From NCBI GenBank assembly GCA_024641335.1, contig JAHEDG010000013.1, positions 1-64,000 of the forward strand: a stretch of DNA of 64,000 nt, written 5' to 3'. Every line of letters starts with the position of its first letter. Within the stretch, counting starts at the first letter, position 1. Origin of the DNA: Candidatus Zixiibacteriota bacterium (GTDB lineage Bacteria > Zixibacteria > MSB-5A5 > UBA10806). The translations under genes were made by a program, and so were the position numbers. The notes beneath the pieces are model-generated. The model did not search any database. It had not been told where the DNA came from and was given only the letters and a program-made list of their open reading frames with translations. Below, in pieces: positions 8,212 to 17,898 of this stretch.

Positions 8212-10068
8212 CTATCGCCCTCTGAAACTTCTCGACGGTCTGTTTATCGCGGGCATATCAGAGAAGATGGAACGGGGAGGCGAGGTATCGATTTTCATTT
8301 TTTCTTCTACCGGTTTCGACGGCGCAGTCGCCGGTATATATTTTCGTCCGGCATCGGGCGAGATCCCGAATGATTCTTCGGCCGCTTTAATAATATCTTT
8401 GTTCAATCCTTCCGCGGCTACTTCAGCGGTGAATTTCCTTCGACCCTCGACTAAATCCTTTAGATAAAAATCGATCTGTTCGCGAGTATAATATTTGTTG
8501 ATATCATACCTGGAGAGATCTCCTCCCCGACATTCCACGATCTCTTCGGTTCCGAATATCCCCTGGCGATATTTATTCGTGCCGCGCAGATCGCCCCGCT
8601 GGATATCGGCCATGAGCTCGATCGGAACCCGCTCGACCTTTCGGATCATCTTCTTCCGTTTGACTCCCCCCTCTTCGGTCGTCTCGAGTATCTCTCCCAT
8701 ACCGCCGGTGTTGTACTGGTAGAAATGAAGTTTGCCGGGGAATCGTGATTCCAGACCTTGCATTATCTCGTAGAAACGGTTCACCTTGAAAGCCCGTGAG
8801 CCTATGATAAACGGATCGGTTCCCACGGTACGCACGGATTCTCCCGCCTTAACCGGCTCCGACGCGAAACTATGCGATGATTCTCCCCAGAGGTAAGCCA
8901 ACGCGGCCTGCTTCAGAGTCAATTTCTGGGAGAACGGCAAAATAGTATTTCGCCGGGTAATAAAGGCGAATACCAAACCGTCCAGCCGCTCCAAAGGAGG
9001 CAGATTTATGCTGGGAGCCTGGATACCGACCATTTTTCGGCCGAGTTTGATTCTCAACTTATCTTTCCTGATAACCGACCGGCCGTTGGCGTTGAGACGC
9101 TCGTCGAGAAAATCGGGATTGCCGTCAGAATCTATCATGACATTCTCATACATGGCGGTTTTATCTATCAGGGCGTAATACATAGCTTCCTGCAGCTTTA
9201 CGTCGACGTCCGTCTTAACGAAGAAACCGTTCTCTGAGCCGTAAGCGGAGCCGTCGGGACGAAGAAAAACTATATCGTCCTGCGAGACTTCGGTTCTCTC
9301 CCGATCCTTATGGTTAAGTCCCAGTTGGTGACAAGACCAGGTCGATTTGCCTGTGGCCGACAGCCCGAAAAGCAGGACTCCGAAGGTCTGAAGCTTGCCG
9401 GAGAAACTGTCTCTGACATAAACGACCTTGGTGCCGGCATGAAGACCGAGCATCCCTTTACCGTCAGCCGCCCACATGGCCTGACGGAGAAATCCTTTTT
9501 TATCCTCACCCATATAGTCGGTGCCCAGAGCGATATTGATATTGTGCTCCGGAATGGAGAGCACCTGCTGTCGAATCGGATGCTCCTCGGGGATATGGAT
9601 CATGGTGAATTCTGGTCCGGGCCGGTTTGACAGCTTGCCCAGGGTATTGGCCCACATATAGGCGGTACGGTAATTCTTGGGATCGGCCACGGACATATAG
9701 AGATTGCATATCGGGTTGAAATCAGGATTGTCGCCCATTTGGCGGCGAACATGTACGAACGGCAGAGTTTTCATCATCTGCAGAACCTTATGCAGCTCGT
9801 CAGGGGCGTTCTCGATAATCCCCTTTTGCGGCTCAGAAAGTTTCGGCAGCCTTACCTCGGGTGAACCGAGATAAACTGTTTTCGGGCCGATTCTGCTGGA
9901 TACGGCAGAACGCCAACCCCATGAGCCGAATTTTGTTCTTATTCCGGTGGTGACAGCCAGGGAACGTAGTTTCCTCAATGAATATGATTTAATGTTTGGA
10001 CCGCTTAAAAGAGGCTTAAGGTTTTCAGCGAATTCCCTATAGGCTCTTTCGTTGTATATCTCAGACAT
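8212..10068 (-). CDS. Diverged ATP-dependent phosphoenolpyruvate carboxykinase-like protein
   Basis: The 618-residue product has the P-loop GLSATGKS (residues 235-242, canonical GLSGTGKT) and upstream GTDYMGEDKKG, which matches the GTxYAGExKKG metal- and substrate-binding segment of PckA. It also has SQDDIVF where the family has a DDE-type metal motif, and a later TRRNTILP segment. PckA converts oxaloacetate and ATP to PEP, CO2 and ADP in the cytosol. The protein is longer than the usual 520-540 residues and has a Pro/Lys-rich C-terminal extension. GAGGTGAAGG precedes the ATG. The family call is good. Because several motifs deviate, a related kinase or altered substrate range cannot be excluded. 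Confidence 0.78.
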   Translation of the reverse strand: MSEIYNERAYREFAENLKPLLSGPNIKSYSLRKLRSLAVTTGIRTKFGSWGWRSAVSSRIGPKTVYLGSPEVRLPKLSEPQKGIIENAPDELHKVLQMMKTLPFVHVRRQMGDNPDFNPICNLYMSVADPKNYRTAYMWANTLGKLSNRPGPEFTMIHIPEEHPIRQQVLSIPEHNINIALGTDYMGEDKKGFLRQAMWAADGKGMLGLHAGTKVVYVRDSFSGKLQTFGVLLFGLSATGKSTWSCHQLGLNHKDRERTEVSQDDIVFLRPDGSAYGSENGFFVKTDVDVKLQEAMYYALIDKTAMYENVMIDSDGNPDFLDERLNANGRSVIRKDKLRIKLGRKMVGIQAPSINLPPLERLDGLVFAFITRRNTILPFSQKLTLKQAALAYLWGESSHSFASEPVKAGESVRTVGTDPFIIGSRAFKVNRFYEIMQGLESRFPGKLHFYQYNTGGMGEILETTEEGGVKRKKMIRKVERVPIELMADIQRGDLRGTNKYRQGIFGTEEIVECRGGDLSRYDINKYYTREQIDFYLKDLVEGRRKFTAEVAAEGLNKDIIKAAEESFGISPDAGRKYIPATAPSKPVEEKMKIDTSPPRSIFSDMPAINRPSRSFRGR

Positions 10069-10391
10069 CCTTCACCTCATCCTCAAAAGACGCAGGCGGA
10101 TACGAAAATGCCGCCGTTTTTGTTTGTGAAAAGCTACACAAAGTCGGGCCGGAAAGCAAGTGGAAACAGTTATACCGATCATTGCCGGAAATCATCTGGA
10201 CCGCTATGCGATTTGGCACTCGATACCGGTTTGCTTTCGGATTTATAATACAAATCGGCCTCTATTCTGTCCGTCTCTTCAGCGTAATTCTCGCGCCTGC
10301 GATGAGCTTGACGATTAGTATGGATTCGACCTATATTACTGCGGCTGAAAATAGTACTCAGATCAACAGGAGCTTTTTGGAGACAACTGCA
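10069..10391. other. Divergent intergenic region
   Basis: This gap separates the PEPCK-like gene (leftward) from the small basic protein gene (rightward), so it must hold both promoters. I see no convincing conserved promoter pair, RNA gene or repeat. The open frame from 10182 has no ribosome site and I do not accept it as coding before 10392. Confidence 0.5.
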
Positions 10392-10535
10392 ATGCCTCGA
10401 AAACCGAAAAGACCGAAACTCCGGGTGCCGCTGCCCAAAAAAACCGAGAAGATCCATCCGGATAAGAGTAAATATACCCGCAAGGGAAAACATACTAAAG
10501 CAACCGAAGGAACGTCCGACGGATTACCGAATTGA
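10392..10535 (+). CDS. Small highly basic protein (47 aa)
   Basis: The start at 10392 has GGAG 9 nt upstream. The product begins MPRKPKRPKLRVPLPKK and is very rich in Lys, Arg and Pro, with few hydrophobic residues, so it is probably unstructured and may bind nucleic acid or the ribosome. I do not recognise a named family. Compositional bias and the ribosome site support it being real, but it is too short to be certain. Confidence 0.5.
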   Translation: MPRKPKRPKLRVPLPKKTEKIHPDKSKYTRKGKHTKATEGTSDGLPN

Positions 10536-10640
10536 TTTTAGTCAAGGCCTTCAGCTGGAAAAGAGGTATATTGCGATAAAGCGGGGAAAAGATCCTCGCC
10601 AGTCGATATATTTATTGCCGGCAGGCAAAAGGAGCTGCGG

Positions 10641-11177
10641 ATGGGTCCGATTGAGAAGTTGATGGACGAACATCGGATTATCCTGAAAGGGATAGGCGTT
10701 TTGGAAAATGGGATTTTGGAGCTGGAGAAAAGCGGGATCGTATCCAGCGTTTTTTTCGACAATATGATAGATTTTATTCGCGGCTATTCCGACAAGTACC
10801 ATCATGCCAAAGAAGAGGATATCCTCTTTGTAAGGATGGGAAAGGCCGGATTTCCCACCGAACAGGGGCCTATCGCCGTAATGCTGTCTGACCACGATCA
10901 GGGGCGAGGTTTTGTGGCCGAGATGGAGAAAAGCAACCGTCTATACTCCGCCGGAAATAAATCCGCGGTCGAGGGAATAGTTGAGAATGGGCGAGCTTAC
11001 GGATCTTTATTAAAACAGCATATATTGAAAGAAGATACAATTCTCTACCCTATGGCGGTCGATATTCTGGGTGAAGCGGGAATAGCCGCCATGAAGCCTG
11101 ATTTCGATCGGGTGGAATCGGAGCAGGCCGGAATCGAGAAAAAATATATCGCCCTGTTGTCCGAGTTGAAATACTGA
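10641..11177 (+). CDS. Hemerythrin-like HHE-domain protein
   Basis: The 178-residue product is almost entirely one four-helix hemerythrin domain. The expected iron ligands are visible: DEHR near residue 10, HHAKEED near 55, SDHDQGR near 82, and LKQHILKEDTILYPMA near 120. Such proteins bind a diiron site and O2 or NO, or act in iron or redox homeostasis in the cytoplasm. GGAG lies just upstream of the ATG. It is followed in the same direction by the DUF6125-like gene. Confidence 0.9.
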   Translation: MGPIEKLMDEHRIILKGIGVLENGILELEKSGIVSSVFFDNMIDFIRGYSDKYHHAKEEDILFVRMGKAGFPTEQGPIAVMLSDHDQGRGFVAEMEKSNRLYSAGNKSAVEGIVENGRAYGSLLKQHILKEDTILYPMAVDILGEAGIAAMKPDFDRVESEQAGIEKKYIALLSELKY

Positions 11178-11229
11178 AAAAACCGATATCAGGTTGACAT
11201 ATAGGATTTCTTATCTTAAATAGCCGTCC

Positions 11230-11715
11230 ATGGATAACAAAATAAACCGCGAGGACGATTTCGCCAGGCTCTGGCTGGCGCATGACGGTCTCTGGTTTCA
11301 GGCCGTGGAGAGGGAATTCGGTATGGAAGCGGCCATCCGGCTCGATACTATCGCCTGGAGCCAATTTTCCCCGATCGAAGCCGGGAGAATATTATCACGA
11401 TTGGGTAAGGAGCCGGGCGGAGGCATGGATCTTCTGGAAGAGGCTCTGGGAGAGCGGCTTTACGCTTTTATCAATAAGCAGACGGTTATTGAAAAATCTT
11501 CGAAGAGACTGGTTTTCCAGATGAATTCCTGCCGTGTTCAGGACGCCCGATACCGCAAAGGGATGGCGGCTTTCCCCTGCAAAGAGGTGGGAATAGTCGA
11601 ATACGCCACATTCGCCGAGGCTATCGATCCCCGGATAAAGACCCGTTGTCTTCATTGCCCTCCCGACGCCTATAACGGTGAATACTGGTGCCGTTGGGAG
11701 TTCTATATTGACTGA
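11230..11715 (+). CDS. Conserved hypothetical protein, DUF6125-like
   Basis: The 161-residue protein has no signal peptide or membrane segment. It has a helical N-terminal half (LWLAHDGLWFQAVEREFG) and a C-terminal half with spaced cysteines: NSC, FPCKE, RCLHCPPD and YWCRWEF. The layout resembles the DUF6125 / ATC-hydrolase-like group as I remember it, with a Cys-containing C-terminal domain. I cannot name a reaction. Its position between a hemerythrin and a ferredoxin gene suggests a redox or metal setting, which is only an inference. Confidence 0.6.
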   Translation: MDNKINREDDFARLWLAHDGLWFQAVEREFGMEAAIRLDTIAWSQFSPIEAGRILSRLGKEPGGGMDLLEEALGERLYAFINKQTVIEKSSKRLVFQMNSCRVQDARYRKGMAAFPCKEVGIVEYATFAEAIDPRIKTRCLHCPPDAYNGEYWCRWEFYID

Positions 11716-11915
11716 TAATCTCCTTTTATCATCCACTAAATTGTCGGCATTTGCCTCCAAAATTGAACTTGACATAAAGCCGTATTAATATTTTTATGCA
11801 TCGAACCGAGCCGGGTTAATTCTGTTTTCGCCCGATTTGCCGGAAATTCACAACTGAAACTAGATTAAATGTTCCGTCGCCGGATGTCCGGCGGAATCGA
11901 ATACTGGAGGTTTAT

Positions 11916-12095
11916 TTGACTTACATTATCACTAATGATTGTATCATGTGCGACGCCTGTCTGCCGGAGTGCCCTGAAAACGCAATCATAGCGGGAGATC
12001 CCAAATATATCATTACTCCGGAAACATGCACCGACTGTGGCGATTGCGCCGAAGTTTGCCCGACCGAAGCCTGCCTTCCTGTAGAGGATGATTGA
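11916..12095 (+). CDS. 2[4Fe-4S] ferredoxin (59 aa, TTG start)
   Basis: The gene starts with TTG at 11916, with GGAGG 4 nt upstream, and reads MTYIITNDCIMCDACLPECP then CTDCGDCAEVCPTEACL. Two CxxCxxCxxxCP clusters (Cys 9, 12, 15, 19 and Cys 38, 41, 44, 48 approximately) are complete, and length and spacing are those of a clostridial-type ferredoxin. It is a small cytoplasmic electron carrier. No obvious partner oxidoreductase is next to it. Confidence 0.93.
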   Translation: MTYIITNDCIMCDACLPECPENAIIAGDPKYIITPETCTDCGDCAEVCPTEACLPVEDD

Positions 12096-12265
12096 GCCGG
12101 CAGGATTCTCTTGGCTCCATCCGCCCGAAAAAATAATTTAGATTTCAAGTCATAATAGCGGGCCTGGCATTTCGTTTTTATTCTTTGGTAATTCCGCTCT
12201 CGATAATTATAATCTCCGAATGAGCAAATCACAGACAAGCCAATGGCGATGAGACCGCTTCGGCG

Positions 12266-14137
12266 ATGATACTGGCGAGCTTCTCATCAATAGCCAAATC
12301 GTATCCGTCGGGCGATGTTCTCTCAGGAGTCGCCGGGGCTATCAAGGAGGGGGAGAGAATAGCTCTTCTGGGATCCAATGGCGCAGGCAAGACTACCCTG
12401 CTGGAAATATTGGCCGGTAATATAGAGCCGGACACCGGAATTCTGGAAATACCGAAATCGGTCAGACGGAGCTATCTGCCGCAGAATATCAAAGCGGATA
12501 ATTCCGGGGATCTATTCGATTACGCTCTGGGAGGGATGGCCGACCTGGTGAAGTTAAAACATCGACTGAACAATATTCATCATGAACTATCTCTGGACCA
12601 CGACAACCCCGGTTTGCTGACGGAGTTGGGGAGGCTTCAGGATCAATTCGAGACCGCCGACGGCTACCTGATGGAATCCAGGGCCAAGGAGGTTCTTGCC
12701 GGCCTGGGTTTCGGCCGGGACGAATTCGATAAAAGCCTGAAAGAACTATCAGGGGGGCAGCGAAACCGCGCGGCTTTGGCCAGGATACTGATAAGCTCCC
12801 CGGATTTGCTGCTTCTTGACGAGCCGACCAATCATCTGGATATATCCGGTCTGGAATTTCTCGAAGGCTATCTCAAGTCGTATGGCGGAGGAGTAGTTTA
12901 TGTTTCTCATGACCGGGCTTTTATAGAGGCCACAGCTACAACTGTTTGGGAGATGGCTCACGGCAAGCTGGTCTTGTATTCCGGCGGTTACGGCTATTAT
13001 CTTACCGAGCGGGAAAAACGGCGCGATTCTCTGGTCAGGCAATACGAGGCCCAGAGGGAATTTATCGAAAAGACAGAGGATTTCATCAGACGGAATATCG
13101 TAGGGCAGAAAACCAAGCAGGCTCAGTCGCGGCGGCGGATGCTGGCCAAACTTGAAAGACTGCGAAAACCGGTATCGTCGGATGACACGGCCAATATCAA
13201 ATTTTCCGGCGCGGAGAGATCGGCCAGAATGGTGGTTCAAGCTGACGAGGCTGGGTTTTCCTACGACGGCGGACGATTTTTACAAAATCTGGATTTTGAG
13301 ATCGAGCGGGGCGAGAAGATAGGTTTTTTCGGCCCCAACGGATGCGGTAAAACCACTATCCTCAAATTGATAACCGGCAGACTGACCCCGATTGTCGGCC
13401 GGATTGAAATCGGGAAGAAAATCAGTATCGGATATTACGACCAATTGACCGAGAATCTCGATCCGGAATCAACCCCGCTGCTGACCATCAGAGGGGAAAA
13501 ACCGGCCTGGACCGAGGGACAGATCAGAAGCTATCTCGGCAGATTTCTTTTCAGCGGCGAGGATGTATTCAGAATAATCAGGACATTTTCGGGGGGAGAG
13601 CAATCGCGGCTGGCGCTGGCCAGGTTGATTGTGACCGAACCGAATTTTCTGGTTTTGGACGAGCCTACTAATCACCTCGATATCCAATCGAGAGAGGCGT
13701 TAGAGGGAGCTTTGAGCGAATATGAAGGTACTGTTCTTTGTGTTTCGCATGACCGGTATTTCCTCGATAAATTCTCCGAACGGATTTTCGCTATCGAACA
13801 TGGGAGTATCAGGATATATCTGGGCGGATACAATGATTACCGGCGTAAAAAAGAGAAACAGACGCCTCCTCCACGGATTCCGGAGAGAGGGATTCGGTCA
13901 GGGGAGAAAACGGCGAAAAATAGTAAGCGTCGAATCAACCCGCAAATCGTACAGAAAATAGAAAATGAGATAGCGGGGCTGGAAACAGAAATCGCTTCGC
14001 TGGAAACCCGAATCGCCGAACTGGAGTCGTCGTCCGATTGGCAGAAACTGACCGGTCTTTTAAGCGAGAGGGATATTTTGTATTCACGGATGGAAAATCT
14101 GATAGCCGAAGCCGAGGATCAGACCGGAGGCATCTGA
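12266..14137 (+). CDS. ABC-F family ATPase
   Basis: The 623-residue protein has two ATP-binding cassettes and no membrane segments. Cassette 1 has GSNGAGKTT (about residue 36), LSGGQRNRAALAR and LLLDEPTNHLD. Cassette 2 has GPNGCGKTT, FSGGEQSRLALAR and LVLDEPTNHLD. The linker between them is basic and helical, and the C-terminus is a coiled coil (IENEIAGLETEIASLETRIA), as in Uup-type members. ABC-F proteins act on the ribosome or on nucleic acid rather than in transport. No strong ribosome site is visible at the ATG. The exact subgroup (Uup, YheS, EttA) is not resolved. Confidence 0.93.
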   Translation: MILASFSSIAKSYPSGDVLSGVAGAIKEGERIALLGSNGAGKTTLLEILAGNIEPDTGILEIPKSVRRSYLPQNIKADNSGDLFDYALGGMADLVKLKHRLNNIHHELSLDHDNPGLLTELGRLQDQFETADGYLMESRAKEVLAGLGFGRDEFDKSLKELSGGQRNRAALARILISSPDLLLLDEPTNHLDISGLEFLEGYLKSYGGGVVYVSHDRAFIEATATTVWEMAHGKLVLYSGGYGYYLTEREKRRDSLVRQYEAQREFIEKTEDFIRRNIVGQKTKQAQSRRRMLAKLERLRKPVSSDDTANIKFSGAERSARMVVQADEAGFSYDGGRFLQNLDFEIERGEKIGFFGPNGCGKTTILKLITGRLTPIVGRIEIGKKISIGYYDQLTENLDPESTPLLTIRGEKPAWTEGQIRSYLGRFLFSGEDVFRIIRTFSGGEQSRLALARLIVTEPNFLVLDEPTNHLDIQSREALEGALSEYEGTVLCVSHDRYFLDKFSERIFAIEHGSIRIYLGGYNDYRRKKEKQTPPPRIPERGIRSGEKTAKNSKRRINPQIVQKIENEIAGLETEIASLETRIAELESSSDWQKLTGLLSERDILYSRMENLIAEAEDQTGGI

Positions 14138-14233
14138 TTCGGCGCCGGTAAAAAAAATGATTTTCCGCTTTCGGCAGGATGTGATATCTTTGATATCGAT
14201 GGGAAAACAGCTAAAAGATAGCAAAGGATAATT

Positions 14234-15337
14234 ATGAGGGATCAGAGAATCGAAAAACTGGCCGATGTTCTGCTGCGTTACTGTATCGGCCTGAAGAAAG
14301 GTCAAATGATCGGTTTAAGAGGCACCGTTCTGGCCACGCCTCTATTAAAAGAGCTTTACAAAAAGGCCCTGATCATGGGAGCCTATCCCTTTACCAGGAT
14401 TGCTTTCGATGGATTGGAGGAGATTTACTACAAATACTCTTCCGAGGAGCAGCTCAGATACATAACGCCCCTGCAGAGATTCGAGGCGGAGAGATCCGAC
14501 GCTCTAGTTTCGGTGATGTCGAGTTTCAATACCAAAGCCCTGACCAAAATCGATCACAAGAAGCAGGCTGTCTCACAGAAAGCTATGGCTCCCTTGATGA
14601 AAAAAATAATGGCCCGCACCGCCAGGAAAGAATTTTCATGGGTCGGATGTCTATATCCAACCAATGCCTCAGCCCAGGACGCCGGAATGTCTCTTTCGGA
14701 TTATGAGGAATTCGTCTATTCGGCCTGCTGTGTGGATAAAAAAGATCCTATCGCCGAATGGAAAAAGATCTCCCGTTATAACGCCCGTCTGATAAAATAC
14801 CTTTCGACCAAAAAGGAAATCCGTATCACCGCCCCCGGAACCGATATGACATACAACGTAAAAGGCCGAAAATGGATCAATTGCGACGGGAAAAATAATT
14901 TCCCCGACGGCGAGGTTTTCACGGCCCCTATCGAGAATTCCGCCGACGGGCATATCCGTTTCACCTTCCCCGCCGTGTACCATGGAAACGAGGTCGAGGA
15001 TGTCCGGATTGAGTTTAAAAACGGGAAAGCGGTAAAAGCCACCGCCGCCAAAGGAGAGAAATTCCTGAACACCATGCTCGATCTGGATAAAGGGGCCCGT
15101 TATCTCGGCGAAGTGGCCATCGGCACCAATTTCGGGATAAAAAACTTCAGCAAGAACATTCTATTCGATGAGAAAATCGGAGGGACCATACATATGGCTC
15201 TCGGGCAATCGTACCCTGAATCGGGAGGAAAAAATAATTCCGGTTTGCATTGGGATATGATCTGCGATCTCCGCAAAAACGGGGCCCTCTACGCTGACGG
15301 GCAGATGTTCTTTAAAAACGGGAAATTTTTGAAATAA
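14234..15337 (+). CDS. M29 family metallo-aminopeptidase
   Basis: The 367-residue product is a near full-length member of the AmpS/PepS group, cytoplasmic dinuclear-metal aminopeptidases. The N-terminal region KLADVLLRYCIGLKKGQ matches the start of this family (LAELLVxYSxxVKxGExV). Metal-ligand motifs are visible in order: NFPDGEVFTAP, YLGEVAIGTNFGI, TIHMALGQSYPES and SGLHWDMICDL, with the expected Glu, Glu, His, His and Asp. It lies 96 bp after the ABC-F gene in the same direction. Confidence 0.9.
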   Translation: MRDQRIEKLADVLLRYCIGLKKGQMIGLRGTVLATPLLKELYKKALIMGAYPFTRIAFDGLEEIYYKYSSEEQLRYITPLQRFEAERSDALVSVMSSFNTKALTKIDHKKQAVSQKAMAPLMKKIMARTARKEFSWVGCLYPTNASAQDAGMSLSDYEEFVYSACCVDKKDPIAEWKKISRYNARLIKYLSTKKEIRITAPGTDMTYNVKGRKWINCDGKNNFPDGEVFTAPIENSADGHIRFTFPAVYHGNEVEDVRIEFKNGKAVKATAAKGEKFLNTMLDLDKGARYLGEVAIGTNFGIKNFSKNILFDEKIGGTIHMALGQSYPESGGKNNSGLHWDMICDLRKNGALYADGQMFFKNGKFLK

Positions 15338-15447
15338 CCGATATCGGGTTACCATAATCACCCGATCCGCCAATAGAAATTTCTTGTCATGATAATACAG
15401 ATGAAGGCGCGTAACTTAAACGTACTTGATGCGAGGGAGCGGCGGTA

Positions 15448-16458
15448 ATGAAAGTAAGCGGAAAACTAACCATAGCGGTCGTACTGATTTTCATCTCTAT
15501 CTTCTATTTTGCCATGCGGAAAACCTTCAAATCGGCGGAGCATTCCAGATCGCTGATATTCAGTTATTCGGTCAGGGTAAATAACATACCGAGCGGGACG
15601 CAAAAAGCGGATGTTCTCATTCCTGTCCCTCAATCGGATAATCACCAGATAGTCTCGAACCTGCTGGTGGAAAGCCCTTATCCGCACACTTTTATTATCG
15701 ACAGCGAATACGGCAATAAACTGTTGACAGTTGAAGCGGTCGGCAATCTCGAAGAGAGCTTCGAGGTGAAGATGCTCTTTTCGGTAAATCGGAAAAGGTA
15801 TTCCTCACTCGATGGTTCGATGAAGGACGTCGATACGCCGTCAGAATCCCTCAAGGCGAGATTCCTGGCGCCGGACAAACTGGTTCCGTTGAGCGGTCCG
15901 GTGGAGGAGGAAACAGAGAAAGTAATCGCCGGGGACTTATCGGTTCTGGCCCAAGCCAGGGCGATTTATAACGACGTCGTATCCACCATGACCTACGATA
16001 AAAGCGGCGACGGCTGGGGTCGGGGTGATGTTATCCATGCGTGCACCGCCCGCTCCGGAAATTGTACCGATTTTCATTCTCTTTTCATCGGAATGGCCCG
16101 TTCAGCCGGCATACCGGCCAGGTTCATTATGGGTTTCCCCATTCCGGAAACAGCGGATGAGGGAGAGATAGGCGGTTATCATTGCTGGGCGGAGTTTTAC
16201 ACCGAGGAATTAGGCTGGGTTCCGGTCGATGCTTCGGAAGCCAGCAAGAATCCCGACAAAACCGAGTTTTATTTCGGAACACTCGACGAAAACAGGGTGG
16301 CTTTCACTATGGGACGGGATATATCGTTTAACGATGAGCTTTTGCCCGAACCCTTGAATTATCTCATCTATCCGTTGGTTTTTATCGATGGTACGCCCTA
16401 TGACGATTTCGAAAAGAAATTCCTTTACGCCCCGCCCACTTCGAGCAGATCATATTAG
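15448..16458 (+). CDS. Membrane-anchored or secreted transglutaminase-like protein
   Basis: A hydrophobic N-terminal segment (LTIAVVLIFISIFYFAM) acts as signal or anchor. The transglutaminase-like core holds the papain-type triad: Cys206 in SGNCTDFHSLF, His245 in GGYHCWAEFY and Asp261 in WVPVDASEA. Such enzymes are cysteine peptidases or transamidases, usually outside the cytoplasm in bacteria. The preceding 150 residues form a beta-rich domain common in these proteins. It ends shortly before a strong terminator. Confidence 0.9.
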   Translation: MKVSGKLTIAVVLIFISIFYFAMRKTFKSAEHSRSLIFSYSVRVNNIPSGTQKADVLIPVPQSDNHQIVSNLLVESPYPHTFIIDSEYGNKLLTVEAVGNLEESFEVKMLFSVNRKRYSSLDGSMKDVDTPSESLKARFLAPDKLVPLSGPVEEETEKVIAGDLSVLAQARAIYNDVVSTMTYDKSGDGWGRGDVIHACTARSGNCTDFHSLFIGMARSAGIPARFIMGFPIPETADEGEIGGYHCWAEFYTEELGWVPVDASEASKNPDKTEFYFGTLDENRVAFTMGRDISFNDELLPEPLNYLIYPLVFIDGTPYDDFEKKFLYAPPTSSRSY

Positions 16459-16482
16459 CCGAAACGGTAAAATCCAAAAATA

Positions 16483-16515
16483 AAAAAGGGCTGGTCCGGC
16501 TGACCCGCCCTTTTT
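16483..16515 (+). terminator. Bidirectional rho-independent terminator
   Basis: The hairpin has outer arms AAAAAGGGC and GCCCTTTTT and an inner GGTC/GACC stem. It lies between converging genes, and the A and T runs let it work in both directions. Confidence 0.85.
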
Positions 16516-16533
16516 GCCCGAAGGTTAATAGAT

Positions 16534-17898
16534 CTATTCCATCCTCTTCCCCGCGGTGGCGATAATCATATTCTCCGTATCGAAATTGTCTTTGACCACT
16601 CGCTGAACATCATCGACAGTTACCCCGCGGATCTTCGAAAGGTAATCGTCTTCGTAATCGTAGCCGACGCCCAAAAACTCGTTTCTGCACATATAATATG
16701 CCTGGTTGATTCTCGAGGCCCTGGATAACAGCATGGAACCCCAGGTGGAATTACGGGCTTTGTTCAGCTCGTCCTCGGAGGGCATTTCATTTTTCAGGTT
16801 GTTTATCTCGGCGATCATGCCGTCCCGGGCGATATTGTAGTTCTGATATCCTGTGCCCATAGAGGCGATAGTCCAGCCGAAATCCGGCATAAAAGAGACA
16901 CCCATACCAACCGAATAAGCCAATCCCTGTTTCTCTCTCAAGTTCAAACGCATGCGGGTCGAGATTATCGAGGAGGCCATATCGATAGCCGGCGCGTCGG
17001 GCGATTTCAACCCCGGAGTGGGCGAACCCATGTAGATATAGATCTGCTCCTTTTCCATATCCTTGTGAACCTCGACCAACCCCGCCGGTTTATTGATCGA
17101 GGCAGCGGCCGGATATTCCCCATCGTAACCAGTCATCTGACCAAAGGTTTCGTTAATCCATTTTTTAACGGTTTCCGGCTCTATATTGGAAGCTACGGCC
17201 AATATGATATTATTCGGGGCGTAGAATTTCCGATGATAAGCGATCAGATCATCACGAGTGAAGCCCATTACCGATCGATTGTCTCCCATGACCGGCTTGC
17301 GAAACGGATTGTTTTCGAAAAGAGTGCCGTAAAAAAGTTCGCTGGCGTTTTGGTAAGTGGATCCGGATTTCATCCCCAGCAATCCCATGACATTATTCCG
17401 GGATTTTTCTATCTGATCATCGGGAAAATCCGGTTTGGCGAATATTCGGTAGAAAAGCCTGGTGCCCGGCTCGGCATATTCGTCGATTGTCTCAAATTTG
17501 ATAAATGAATAGGCCGTGCTGGTATAACGGTCGTCGTACGGGATATAGGGATTGTCATTGGCAGTAATCTCCGATCCGAGATCGTCAAGCGTGTTCTGGA
17601 TCTCATCGGCGCTGAGGCCGTCGGCGCCCAATGTCAGCATCCGGTTGACGAAATCGGTTATCCCGTCCTTGCCTTCCGGTTCGTTGGCCGATCTGTTTTT
17701 ACCGAGTATGTTAATTGCGAATACGCGGCTGTCGGGATTATACTTGATAATCAGATCGAGACCGTTGGGCAAAGTCTCATGAATGAATTTATTGTAACCG
17801 GTATCGCCGCCGTTCTGCGCCGACGCCGGCGAGATAAAAAATATGAACGGCGCGAAAAATACCGTTATGGCAAAAAACAAGAATTTTGAATTTTTCAT
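16534..17898 (-). CDS. M16-family protein, probably non-catalytic partner
   Basis: The 454-residue protein has a signal peptide and the two-domain M16 fold. Where the zinc motif HxxEH should be it has DFVNRML, so it lacks the metal ligands. The substrate-binding half is well preserved (KQGLAYSVGMGVSF and neighbouring residues). Its start overlaps the stop of the active M16 gene by 4 nt (17895-17898), so the two are translationally coupled. A periplasmic heterodimer of one active and one inactive subunit, like mitochondrial processing peptidase or the bacterial PqqL-type pairs, is likely. Confidence 0.88.
   Translation of the reverse strand: MKNSKFLFFAITVFFAPFIFFISPASAQNGGDTGYNKFIHETLPNGLDLIIKYNPDSRVFAINILGKNRSANEPEGKDGITDFVNRMLTLGADGLSADEIQNTLDDLGSEITANDNPYIPYDDRYTSTAYSFIKFETIDEYAEPGTRLFYRIFAKPDFPDDQIEKSRNNVMGLLGMKSGSTYQNASELFYGTLFENNPFRKPVMGDNRSVMGFTRDDLIAYHRKFYAPNNIILAVASNIEPETVKKWINETFGQMTGYDGEYPAAASINKPAGLVEVHKDMEKEQIYIYMGSPTPGLKSPDAPAIDMASSIISTRMRLNLREKQGLAYSVGMGVSFMPDFGWTIASMGTGYQNYNIARDGMIAEINNLKNEMPSEDELNKARNSTWGSMLLSRASRINQAYYMCRNEFLGVGYDYEDDYLSKIRGVTVDDVQRVVKDNFDTENMIIATAGKRME

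Noticed and set aside
10182-10391. N-terminal extension of the small basic protein from an ATG at 10182
   Set aside because: No ribosome site and composition unlike the downstream part; the ATG at 10392 has GGAG at the right distance.
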